Origin: AG25 sp035518815
GTDB taxonomy: Bacteria; Gemmatimonadota; Gemmatimonadetes; Gemmatimonadales; GWC2-71-9
NCBI GenBank assembly: GCA_035518815.1
Contig: DATIXG010000125.1
Coordinates: 1-64,000 of the forward strand
Length of the DNA stretch: 64,000 bases
Direction of reading: 5' to 3'
Part shown: one piece after another, positions 1 through 6,900 of the stretch
Layout of the letters: each line of letters begins with the position of its first letter
How positions within the stretch are numbered: the first letter of the stretch is position 1
Notes under the pieces: model-generated
Seen by the model: the letters and a program-made list of their open reading frames with translations, nothing else
Told to the model about the DNA's origin: nothing
The model's database searches: none
Position numbers and translations under genes: made by a program

Positions 1-204
1 GAGCTCGAGGGACTCCGAGAGTACGTAGGAAAGCTCCTGCAGGGAGAACACCTCGGACAGCCGGCGATTCAGCTCATCGGCTCCTTGCCGCCGCGCCTGC
101 TCGCTCCGGACCAGTCGGTGCCGCAAGCGCAGCGCCGCCCAGCCCAGAGCGAGGGAGGTGAGGACAAGCGCCGTGAGAGCGCCCGTCAGCAGGGAAGTCG
201 CCAT
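1..204 (-). CDS. N-terminal fragment of a membrane-anchored protein, possibly a sensor
   Basis: An ATG at 204 opens 68 codons that run off the window edge without a stop, so only the N-terminus is visible. Residues about 3-24 form one hydrophobic segment that reads as a membrane anchor. It is followed by an Arg/Gln/Glu-rich helical stretch and then a segment resembling the start of a GAF-type or signalling domain (VFSLQELSYVLSESLEL). The gene points away from the porin operon that starts at 336, so the 130 bp between them is a divergent promoter region. A sensor kinase or diguanylate-cyclase-type protein is plausible from this layout, but no catalytic motif is in view and the family call is inference. 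Confidence 0.5.
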   Translation of the reverse strand, partial: MATSLLTGALTALVLTSLALGWAALRLRHRLVRSEQARRQGADELNRRLSEVFSLQELSYVLSESLEL

Positions 205-248
205 AGGCCAGTATAAGAAACGCGGCTGCCGTTGCCACCGATGCGCTC

Positions 249-277
249 TTGACGACCAAAATGCCGATAAATACATT
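249..277 (+). promoter_or_regulatory. sigma70-type promoter of the porin/flavin/multicopper oxidase operon
   Basis: TTGACG at 249-254 and TACATT at 272-277 are separated by exactly 17 bases, the optimal spacing for a housekeeping promoter. Transcription would begin near 284, about 50 bases upstream of the porin ATG at 336. The Fur-box-like sequence at 293-307 lies just inside the expected transcript start. Confidence 0.6.
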
Positions 278-292
278 CGGATATCAACAAGC

Positions 293-307
293 TGATATTG
301 ATTCTCA
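293..307. promoter_or_regulatory. Fur-box-like operator
   Basis: TGATATTGATTCTCA matches the 7-1-7 Fur consensus (TGATAAT-N-ATTATCA) at 12 of 14 defined positions. It sits between the predicted transcription start and the Shine-Dalgarno (322-329) of the porin, where a bound repressor would block transcription. It is an AT-rich island in an otherwise very GC-rich region, which makes a chance match less likely. Iron control of the operon is inference from this match and from the ferroxidase-like last gene. Confidence 0.5.
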
Positions 308-335
308 ACTTCTTCAGTGGCAGGGGAGACAAGCT

Positions 336-1478
336 ATGCCCGTGGCTTTCGCCCACCGTACCCTCTGGTTTCTCGCCTTGGCCACGGCAGTCGCGGCCAG
401 CGCTCCCCTCCGGTCCGCCGCGGCCCAGGAGCGCACCACCGTGGGCGGCTACGGTGAGGCGCAATACACCAACGCCACCGGGCCGAACACGCCGGGACAA
501 GCCACGCTGCGGCGATTCGTCCTGTATCTGGCCCACGGCTTCAACGATCAGCTCACCTTCCATTCGGAGCTCGAGGTCGAGGACGCGAGGGTCGAGCCAG
601 GGGGCACGGCGGGCGAGGTCGAGGTCGAGCAAGCATTCCTCGACTACCGTCTCAAGGACTGGCTGACCGTGAGGACGGGGCTTGTCCTCGTCCCCGTTGG
701 CATCTTGAACGAGACCCATGAGCCTACGACCTTCAACGGCGTCCAGCGGCCGGGGTTCGACACTGACGTGCTTCCCACCACGTGGCGTGAGCTGGGTGTC
801 GGGTTGCTCGGCCAGCTCCCCGGTGGCGCCGGGCTGAGTTATCGCGTGTATCTCCTGAACGGCCTCAACGCGGAGGGCTTCTCCGCTGAGCAAGGGATCC
901 GCGAGGGACGTCAGGAAGGTCAGAATGCGAGCTATGCCAACCCATCTGTTACCGGGCGCCTCGAGTGGGCCCGGCCCGGGCTCAAGGTCGGCGGGTCGTT
1001 CTGGTACGGCGGTACATCGAACGGAGAGCCGAGCCTCGGCACGGGCACGTTCTCCGCGCCCGTCGCGCTCCTTTCGGCCGACGCGCGCTACGACCGCGGC
1101 GCAGCGAGCCTGCGGGCCGAAGTCGCGAACATCAGCGTGACGGACGCAGCGGCAATGAACGCGGCGTTCGGCACGGATGTCGGCAGTCGCATCGCGGGCG
1201 GCTACGTCGAGGCGGCCTACAACGTGCTCGCGCTCCTCGCTCGCTCGTCGTCCCAGAAGCTGACGGCCTTCGTGCGATACGAGCAGTACGACACGCAGGC
1301 GTCCGTCCCTGCGGGCGAGGTGCCGGATGGTGCCCTGGCGCGACGTATCACGACCGTCGGCCTCACCTACAAGCCAATCGACAATGCGGTCTTCAAGGCG
1401 GACTATCAGCTGCTGCGTAACCGGTCCGCCGTCGCCGAGGGTGAAGTCCTGAGCCTCGGCATCGGCTATCAGTTCTAG
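336..1478 (+). CDS. outer-membrane porin-like beta-barrel protein
   Basis: A 380-residue protein with a cleavable signal peptide (about residues 1-28, ending in RSAAAQ) and then alternating polar/hydrophobic segments ending in an aromatic residue (GIGYQF), the usual C-terminus of outer-membrane barrels. It resembles porins of the phosphate-selective O/P type in general layout (GGYGEAQYTN opening, repeated strand-turn units), but substrate cannot be read from sequence. The ATG at 336 is preferred over an upstream in-frame start because it directly follows AGGGGAGA (322-329) and precedes the signal peptide. It is the first gene of a tight operon with the FMN-binding protein, starting one base after this stop. 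In context it may admit a metal chelate or provide an outer-membrane conduit; that role is inference. Confidence 0.75.
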   Translation: MPVAFAHRTLWFLALATAVAASAPLRSAAAQERTTVGGYGEAQYTNATGPNTPGQATLRRFVLYLAHGFNDQLTFHSELEVEDARVEPGGTAGEVEVEQAFLDYRLKDWLTVRTGLVLVPVGILNETHEPTTFNGVQRPGFDTDVLPTTWRELGVGLLGQLPGGAGLSYRVYLLNGLNAEGFSAEQGIREGRQEGQNASYANPSVTGRLEWARPGLKVGGSFWYGGTSNGEPSLGTGTFSAPVALLSADARYDRGAASLRAEVANISVTDAAAMNAAFGTDVGSRIAGGYVEAAYNVLALLARSSSQKLTAFVRYEQYDTQASVPAGEVPDGALARRITTVGLTYKPIDNAVFKADYQLLRNRSAVAEGEVLSLGIGYQF

Positions 1479-1479
1479 C

Positions 1480-1974
1480 GTGCGGCACGCGCGCTCCATC
1501 ACCATCGCGCTGGTCTTGTGGACGGCGCGGGCGGGCTCCGGCCAGGCCGCGCCCCCCGCCAAGCTGGCCGCCTCGATCAAACGCGTGTTCGGCGCCGGCG
1601 CCCGCGTGGATTCCGTTCGCGTCGATTCCACTGCCGTGCTGCGCGTGTCCCGCGGCGACTCGCTGCTCGGCTTCGCGTCGGTCAACAACGTGATCGGTAA
1701 GGACCAGCCGATCACCTTCCTCGTAGCGATCGATCGCGACGACCGCTTGAAAGACGTGGATATCCTCGTATACCGCGAGCCCTACGGCGGCGAAGTGGCC
1801 TACGAGCCCTGGCGCAAGCAGTTCCGGGGTAAGACCGCAGCGGACTCACTCCGAGTGGGGAAGGAGATCCGCTCGATCTCCGGCGCGACGATCTCGGTCC
1901 GCTCGGTGACATCGGGCGTGAAAGCCGCCGTCGCGAACCTCACGCGCTGGCACCGCACGGGAGTGATCCAATGA
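1480..1974 (+). CDS. exported FMN-binding domain protein, covalent flavin carrier
   Basis: A 164-residue protein with a GTG start and a signal peptide (about residues 1-24). The C-terminal half is an FMN_bind domain of the NqrC/RnfG type: a REPYGGEV segment around residue 100, a QFRGKTA loop near 117, and the flavinylation motif SGAT at residues 134-137, where Thr137 would be the residue that ApbE links to FMN by a phosphodiester bond. The apbE gene sits two genes downstream, so donor and acceptor are encoded together. The protein probably works in the periplasm as a one-electron or two-electron relay. There is no associated Rnf or Nqr complex here, so the electron donor and acceptor are unknown. 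The start is one base after the porin stop, and the end overlaps the next gene by ATGA. Confidence 0.85.
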   Translation: MRHARSITIALVLWTARAGSGQAAPPAKLAASIKRVFGAGARVDSVRVDSTAVLRVSRGDSLLGFASVNNVIGKDQPITFLVAIDRDDRLKDVDILVYREPYGGEVAYEPWRKQFRGKTAADSLRVGKEIRSISGATISVRSVTSGVKAAVANLTRWHRTGVIQ

Positions 1975-2453
1975 CGTGGCGATCCGCTTCCCCCGCGGTG
2001 CGGGCGCTGGCCCGCTGGGTCGTCATCGTCCAGCTGGTGGGATACACCACGTCGCTGGTCTTTGTGTGGCACACGACGCGCCTCGCGCCGCCGGGGATCG
2101 CCGGCCGCTACCGCGGCACGGACCCCGACACGACGACCGGCGCGATGCAGTTCCCCAAGTCGTTCGCCGAGATGCTGACCATCACCCACACCCATCTCCT
2201 CAGCATGGCCGTGATCTTCGTCTTGACCGGCCTCGGCGTGACCCTGTGCACCCGGGTGTCGGAAAGGTGGAAGCGAGTCCTCGTGGTCGAGCCGTTCGTG
2301 GCGCTGCTCGTGTCCTTCAGCGCCATGTGGCTGATGCGCTACGCGGACCCTCGGTTCGCCTGGCTGCTCGAGGCATCGAGCTCCCTCCTGGCCGTGACCT
2401 TCTACGCGCAGTCGTACCTCATCTTGCGGGAGCTGGGCGATGCAGCGCCGTGA
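1971..2453 (+). CDS. four-helix inner-membrane protein of the flavin operon
   Basis: A 160-residue protein with four predicted membrane segments (about residues 12-34, 72-92, 103-122 and 130-150). Between helices 1 and 2 lies a roughly 35-residue extracytoplasmic or cytoplasmic loop. The second helix begins with a THTH motif, followed by SMAVIF; paired histidines at a helix end could ligate haem b, but this is a guess. I do not recognise the family. Its position between the FMN-binding protein (ATGA overlap) and apbE (14-base overlap) suggests that it anchors or feeds electrons to the flavoprotein from the quinone pool. Confidence 0.65.
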   Translation: MTWRSASPAVRALARWVVIVQLVGYTTSLVFVWHTTRLAPPGIAGRYRGTDPDTTTGAMQFPKSFAEMLTITHTHLLSMAVIFVLTGLGVTLCTRVSERWKRVLVVEPFVALLVSFSAMWLMRYADPRFAWLLEASSSLLAVTFYAQSYLILRELGDAAP

Positions 2454-3381
2454 GTTCCTGGGGATCGTGGGGAGTGGGGTGGTGGGGATGTGGGGTGGGG
2501 CGGGGGCGTCCCTGCTCATGCCGGGAAAGCGGGACGTCTTCGTGGAGCGCTGGTCCTGGGCGATGGGACAGACCGTACACCTTATGCTCTTCGCCGGGTC
2601 TGAGGGCGAGGGGCTCGACGCCTGCGCCGCCGCGCTCGCGGAGCTGCGGCGGGTCGAGCAGCACCTCACGCTGTTCGACGACGCGAGCGACGTGTGCGAG
2701 CTGAATCGGCGCGCCGGGCGTGGTGCGATGCGGGTGGACGCCGACCTCCAGCGTGTGCTCGAGCTCGCGGGCCGGTACCGTCAGGCGACTGGCGGCGCGT
2801 TCAACGTGGCGGTCGAGCCGCTGATGCGGGTATGGGGGTTCCACCGCCCCCGGGCCACAGAGCCCGGGGCGGCCGAAATTGCCGAGGCGCGCGACGCGGT
2901 GGCTACGGCGGTGGTCACGCTCGACGCTGATCGGGCGCGCCTCCCCAACAGCCACACGCAGCTCGATCTGGGTGGCATCGGGGTGGGCTACGGCATCGAT
3001 CGCGCGCTCGATGTGCTGCGCGCGCGCGGCATCGCGCGCGCCCTGCTCGACGTGAGCGGCGACATCGGAACGCTGGGCGCGCCGCCCGGCGAGCGCTGCT
3101 GGCGGGTCGAGATCGCCGATCCGGACCATCCGGGGCGGACGGTCGGAGCGACACCCCTCGCAAACGCCGCGCTCGCGACATCGGCGAACACCGTCTCGGT
3201 CGTGCGCTTCGGGACGCACACCCGTGGGCACGTGATGAATCCCGTGACGGGGTGGCCGGCCCACGCGTTGCGGCAGGCGACCGTCGTGGCGGGAACTGCC
3301 GTGGAGGCCGACGCCCTGTCGACCGCCATGCTGGTCTCCGGGCGCGCACCCGGAGTCCGCGCACTGCACCCGGTCCTCTAG
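2440..3381 (+). CDS. apbE: ApbE-family FAD:protein FMN transferase
   Basis: A 313-residue flavin transferase that cleaves FAD and attaches FMN to a Thr of exported flavoproteins; the partner is very likely the SGAT protein two genes upstream. It begins with a twin-arginine signal (RREFLG, residues 3-8), so it should be exported folded. Family blocks are in order: AMGQTVHL (41-48), LTLFDDASD (77-85), GGAFNVAVEPLMRVWGF (118-134), DLGGI-GVGYGID (176-187), ALLDVSGDI (201-209), HVMNPVTGWPA (264-274) and EADALSTAML (289-298), with metal-site Asp291 and Thr295. The usual Lys in DLGGxxKG is Val182, which is odd. The gene overlaps its upstream neighbour by 14 bases. Runs of G right after the start codon encode the signal peptide. 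Confidence 0.9.
   Translation: MQRREFLGIVGSGVVGMWGGAGASLLMPGKRDVFVERWSWAMGQTVHLMLFAGSEGEGLDACAAALAELRRVEQHLTLFDDASDVCELNRRAGRGAMRVDADLQRVLELAGRYRQATGGAFNVAVEPLMRVWGFHRPRATEPGAAEIAEARDAVATAVVTLDADRARLPNSHTQLDLGGIGVGYGIDRALDVLRARGIARALLDVSGDIGTLGAPPGERCWRVEIADPDHPGRTVGATPLANAALATSANTVSVVRFGTHTRGHVMNPVTGWPAHALRQATVVAGTAVEADALSTAMLVSGRAPGVRALHPVL
2460..2506 (+). other. G-quadruplex-forming motif at the start of apbE
   Basis: Seven runs of four or more G (2460-2463, 2469-2472, 2476-2479, 2484-2487, 2492-2495, 2497-2500, 2502-2506) are separated by 1-5 bases. That far exceeds the four-run requirement for an intramolecular quadruplex. The runs lie on the coding strand, so the mRNA would also carry them, 20 bases after the apbE start codon. 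They could affect initiation or elongation. They may equally reflect only Gly/Val/Trp codons of the Tat signal. Confidence 0.5.
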
Positions 3382-3392
3382 GAGGGCTTCCG

Positions 3393-4460
3393 ATGTCCCG
3401 GAGTTGGTGGTCTCTCGTCGTGCGGCTTGCCGCGGCCGTCGGGGCCGCGGCATGCGCCGACTGGTCTCTTGGACCGCCGCCCGCCACGCTCCTCACCTGT
3501 CCGGCAGTCGCGGCTCCCGCGTCCACCCCCACCACACGGGTCTTCTACCTCGCGGCCGAGGACGTGAACTGGGACTACGCGCCGCTCGGGCGGGACCCGG
3601 TGTTCAGCCAAACTCTGCCGACTCCCTGGGGTCGGCAGACGGTGTATCGCAAGCAACACTACGTGCAATACACGGACAACACGTTCACGACCAAGGTGCC
3701 CCAGCCGGCGTGGCAGGGGATCCTGGGGCCGATGTTGCATGCGGCGGTGGGTGACACGCTGAAGGTCGTCTTCTGCAACAGGACCGAGGGACCGCTGTCC
3801 ATCCACCCCCACGGCGTGCGCTACGACCCGGCCGACGAGGGGGCCGTCTATGACCCCCAACGCGGCGGCGGCGACTCGGTCTCGGGGGGCGCAGCCTACA
3901 CGTACACCTGGCGTGCGGTGCCCGAGTCCGGGCCGCTGCCCGGCGAGCCCTCCTCCAAAGTCTGGCTCTACCACAGCCACGTGATCCCGGACGAGGAGGT
4001 CTATCGCGGCCTGATCGGCACGATCGTCATCACCGATCCCGCGCACGCGCGCGCCGACGCGACGCCGGACGACGTGGATCGGGAATTCACGACCCTGTGG
4101 ATGGTGTTCAACGAGAGCCCTCCGAACGCACCGGAAGACCAGGTGGAGCCGAACCTGAAGCACTCCATCAACGGCTATTTCTTCGGCAACCTCCCGGGCC
4201 TGACGATGAATAAGGGCGACCGGGTCCGCTGGTACATCGTTTCGCTGGGCACGGAGGTCGACTGGCACACGCCGCACTGGCACGGCGAAACGATGATGCT
4301 CGAGGGCAGGGACTACACCGATGTGATCGAAGTGGGGCCGGCCGCCATGAAGGTCGGGGACATGATCGCCGACAACCCGGGCACGTGGTTGCTGCACTGC
4401 CACGTGGCCGACCACATGATGGCCGGCATGTACGCGACGTATACGGTTGCGGGGCCCTAG
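3393..4460 (+). CDS. ceruloplasmin-like two-domain multicopper oxidase lipoprotein
   Basis: A 355-residue exported protein with an AAAC lipobox (Cys21). It carries all four copper signatures of multicopper oxidases: HPH (138-140), YHSHV (193-197), HTPHWHG (292-298) and HCHVADHMMAGM (335-346), the last giving the type 1 His-Cys-His-Met set. The N-terminal part, with LAAEDVNWDYAP and the YRKQHYVQYTDNTF block before GILGPMLHAAVGD, reads like the repeats of animal ceruloplasmin, a ferroxidase, rather than like CueO or laccases. Two cupredoxin domains in one chain imply a trimer, as in other two-domain enzymes. The ATG at 3393 is chosen because AGGAGG lies 8 bases upstream; a longer frame from 3252 has no such site. 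It ends the operon and overlaps the convergent glycosyltransferase stop. Ferroxidase activity is inferred. Confidence 0.85.
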   Translation: MSRSWWSLVVRLAAAVGAAACADWSLGPPPATLLTCPAVAAPASTPTTRVFYLAAEDVNWDYAPLGRDPVFSQTLPTPWGRQTVYRKQHYVQYTDNTFTTKVPQPAWQGILGPMLHAAVGDTLKVVFCNRTEGPLSIHPHGVRYDPADEGAVYDPQRGGGDSVSGGAAYTYTWRAVPESGPLPGEPSSKVWLYHSHVIPDEEVYRGLIGTIVITDPAHARADATPDDVDREFTTLWMVFNESPPNAPEDQVEPNLKHSINGYFFGNLPGLTMNKGDRVRWYIVSLGTEVDWHTPHWHGETMMLEGRDYTDVIEVGPAAMKVGDMIADNPGTWLLHCHVADHMMAGMYATYTVAGP

Positions 4461-6232
4461 TTCGGCGGGGCGCCGGTCCCGATGCGGGAGCGCACCCGGG
4501 AGCGCTCCTGGTCGAGCAGGCGCGCCGAGCGAGACCAGGCGTCGCTCGAGAGCGGACCGTACGTGACGGTCACGTCCTCACGGAAGCTGATTCCCTCGTC
4601 GAACACGAATATCGCGGTCGCCTGCTCCCGGGCCGCCAGCTGGTAGGAGCTCCACCGCGACGAGAGCGGCACGGCGCCCAGCGGCCGGAACAGCTGCCCG
4701 CGGCTCTGGATGTTGATGACGTCCGGGCTGAACCGCGCGCCCGCAACGAGCCCGTAGAAGGTCACCTGCACGAGCGTGGGCCGACTCGTTCCTCCGCGCT
4801 CGGCGATGGAGTCGATGGCCACGCGGCGCCCGGAGATCAAGGTCGTGAGCGAGCGGTAGGTATCGGGCGCGAGACAACGGATCACTTGCTCGTCCAGCGG
4901 CAGCACCTGCAGCTCGACCTGATCGGTGGTGAGGCGCACGGCGATGTCGTCGCGCTTGAGCGAGCCGTACCCGCCGGGGATGGTATCCTGGGCGCGGAGC
5001 CGCGCGGGCGGAAGGCCGGCCTGCAGCGCACCGTAGAGCAGCGCCCCTCGCACCGCCCATCCGCTCAAGGCCTTCACCACCGTTCCCATACTGGATAATC
5101 GCTCCTGCGGCGCGGGTCGCGCCAGTTCCACACAGAACTGTTCTACGCGCCTGGCGTGGTCCTTGATGTCGAACAGCTCCCGCGCGCGGCGCACGCCGGC
5201 GGCCCGCAGCTCCCCGAGGTGATCCGGCCGTGCTTGGAGGTGCGTCACCGCCCGGGCCAGATCCGTGGGCGAGCGCTCGGGCACGAGCAGGCCGGTTTCC
5301 GGGGTGAGGGCCTCGCGGTTGCCCTCGATGTCGGTGGCGATGGGAACGGTCCCGCATGCCATGGCTTCGAACAATACGCGGGACAACCCCTCCGTGTTCT
5401 CGTGCGACGCGCTGACCAGCACGTCCGCGGCCTGCATCCACCGGTAGACGTCGTCCTGCTGCGGCAGGAGCCGTACGTCCTCGCCGGCGCCGCTGGCACG
5501 GGCGCGCAGCTCGATCTCGGCGGCCACGCTCGCCGGGCGCGGGGTCCCGACAAGGACCAGGAGCGGCCGCGGGGCGGGCAAGAGGCCGATTGCCTCCACG
5601 AGGTCGAACACCCCCTTCGGCACCGTGACCTGTCCCACGAACAGCGCCACGAACCGATGCTCGGGGAGGCCCAGCGCGCGGCGCAGCCCCGCCCGGTCGT
5701 CGGTGGGACGGAACAGCGACAGGTCCGCCCCGTCGTGAATCGTGCGATAGCGGCGCGCGAGCCGCGGCGAGCGCGAGAAACGCCGGCCGGTTGCTTCGGA
5801 GACGCCGATGCGCCCGTCGGCGAGCCGTTCGAGGAGCGGGTCGAGCCGGTTCGGCGAAGTGAGCCGCACGAACCAGAGGAGCTTCGCGGGCGTGCCGATC
5901 CTCGCGATCGCGCAGGTGAGCACATCGCGCTCGGCGTCGGGAGCGAGGATGTCGATCGCCCGTTCCCGCACGAGGGCGCGAATGCGCCGGCTCGCCGCGA
6001 GCACCTTGCCCACGGTCCGCGGCTTGATCGGCTGGAGCGGCACGTGGATCACCGGGCAGTCGAGCGTCGCGAGGTGATCGGCGAGCTCGCCGGGCTCGGG
6101 ACAGATCGCGAGCGGCGCGACCACGCTCCGGTCCAGGTGCTCGATCAGGAGCGCCATGCTCCGCTGGCCGCCCATGCGCAGATGCGAGTGGTGGCTCACG
6201 AACGCCACCCGCACCGGTCCGCCGTCGCTCAT
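4457..6232 (-). CDS. GT4 glycosyltransferase fused to a secreted-type C-terminal domain
   Basis: Residues 1 to about 375 form a GT-B glycosyltransferase family 4 enzyme. An N-terminal nucleotide-fold half (VAFVSHHSHLRMGGQRS) is followed by a C-terminal half with FVGQVTVPKGVFDLVEA, the ENTEGLSRVLFEAMACGTVP donor-site block and EX7E spacing. Such enzymes move sugars from nucleotide-sugars to lipids or polysaccharides. From residue 382 a second unit of about 210 residues begins with Met, a basic/hydrophobic stretch that looks like a signal peptide or membrane anchor (about 385-410), then an unrecognised beta-rich domain. The codon for Met382 (5087-5089) has AGGAG 12 bases upstream, so the second unit may also be translated separately. 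No stop or frameshift separates the parts. The stop overlaps the convergent oxidase. Confidence 0.7.
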   Translation of the reverse strand: MSDGGPVRVAFVSHHSHLRMGGQRSMALLIEHLDRSVVAPLAICPEPGELADHLATLDCPVIHVPLQPIKPRTVGKVLAASRRIRALVRERAIDILAPDAERDVLTCAIARIGTPAKLLWFVRLTSPNRLDPLLERLADGRIGVSEATGRRFSRSPRLARRYRTIHDGADLSLFRPTDDRAGLRRALGLPEHRFVALFVGQVTVPKGVFDLVEAIGLLPAPRPLLVLVGTPRPASVAAEIELRARASGAGEDVRLLPQQDDVYRWMQAADVLVSASHENTEGLSRVLFEAMACGTVPIATDIEGNREALTPETGLLVPERSPTDLARAVTHLQARPDHLGELRAAGVRRARELFDIKDHARRVEQFCVELARPAPQERLSSMGTVVKALSGWAVRGALLYGALQAGLPPARLRAQDTIPGGYGSLKRDDIAVRLTTDQVELQVLPLDEQVIRCLAPDTYRSLTTLISGRRVAIDSIAERGGTSRPTLVQVTFYGLVAGARFSPDVINIQSRGQLFRPLGAVPLSSRWSSYQLAAREQATAIFVFDEGISFREDVTVTYGPLSSDAWSRSARLLDQERSRVRSRIGTGAPPN

Positions 6233-6900
6233 GCCGCGAGGGCGCTCACGAGCGCGGCGATCGCCTCCCGCAGCTCGGGCAGGCCGTCCTTGGTGCGGGC
6301 GCTGGTCAGGATCACCTGGTCGGCGGGCAACTCGACGGCGGCGCCGAGGACGCGCGCCCGCTCAAGCCGCCGCAGCCGGGACAGGGTGTCACTCTTCGTG
6401 AGCGCCGCGAGCACCGGGGTGCCCGCCGTGGCGAACACCTCGTGGATGGCCTGGTCCTCGGGCGAGGGCTCGCGGCGAATGTCGAGCAGCCAGACGACGC
6501 CTGCCAGGCGCGGCCGGTCGATGGTGTGGCGGATGAGGCCGCGGAATTTCGCGCGCTCGCTCTGCGGCGCGCGGGCGTAGCCGTAGCCGGGGAGGTCCAA
6601 CAAATACAGGGCGCGGTGCGCTGTGCGCGGTTGCTTCTCTGGCGGCTCGGATGTCCGCGTCGCGCCGTCAGTAACTGCGTACTGCGCACGACGCACCAGT
6701 GGCATCTGCACCCGGAACACATTCAGCATCCGCGTCTTCCCCGGCGTCGCGGAGACCTTCGCGATCCGCCGTCCCACGAGCGCGTTCAGAAGGCTGGATT
6801 TCCCGACGTTCGAGCGGCCGACCAGAACGACTTCGGGGAGGGGGGGATCGAGCGAAACGTCTGCCTGAGGGAACGACCCGACGAAGACCGGCTCGGTCAG
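6229..6900 (-). CDS. engB: EngB/YsxC ribosome-assembly GTPase
   Basis: A TrmE-Era-EngA-EngB-type GTPase needed for large-subunit assembly. Motifs in order: G1 GRSNVGKSS, G2 Thr in SATPGKTRMLN, G3 DLPGYG, G4 TKSD, G5 TSA. About 25 extra residues (RRAQYAVTDG through EKQPRTAH) lie between the G2 and G3 regions, where the B. subtilis protein is short. The conserved sequence begins at LTEPVFVG, whose first codon is CTG at 6898-6900. This CTG overlaps the clpX stop as CTGA and follows AAGGAAG at a good distance, so a CTG start with translational coupling is the best reading. The only ATG in frame (6963) lies 63 bases inside clpX and would add 21 residues that the family lacks. The 3' end overlaps the glycosyltransferase ATG by four bases. 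Confidence 0.85.
   Translation of the reverse strand: MTEPVFVGSFPQADVSLDPPLPEVVLVGRSNVGKSSLLNALVGRRIAKVSATPGKTRMLNVFRVQMPLVRRAQYAVTDGATRTSEPPEKQPRTAHRALYLLDLPGYGYARAPQSERAKFRGLIRHTIDRPRLAGVVWLLDIRREPSPEDQAIHEVFATAGTPVLAALTKSDTLSRLRRLERARVLGAAVELPADQVILTSARTKDGLPELREAIAALVSALAA

Noticed and set aside
186..1715. Long open frame on the minus strand opposite the porin (and many similar frames, such as 29217-30590 and 60108-61997)
   Set aside because: At this GC content antisense and off-frame stretches stay open for long. They show Arg/Pro/Ala-rich composition without domain motifs, while the opposite or alternative frame has a clear family match.
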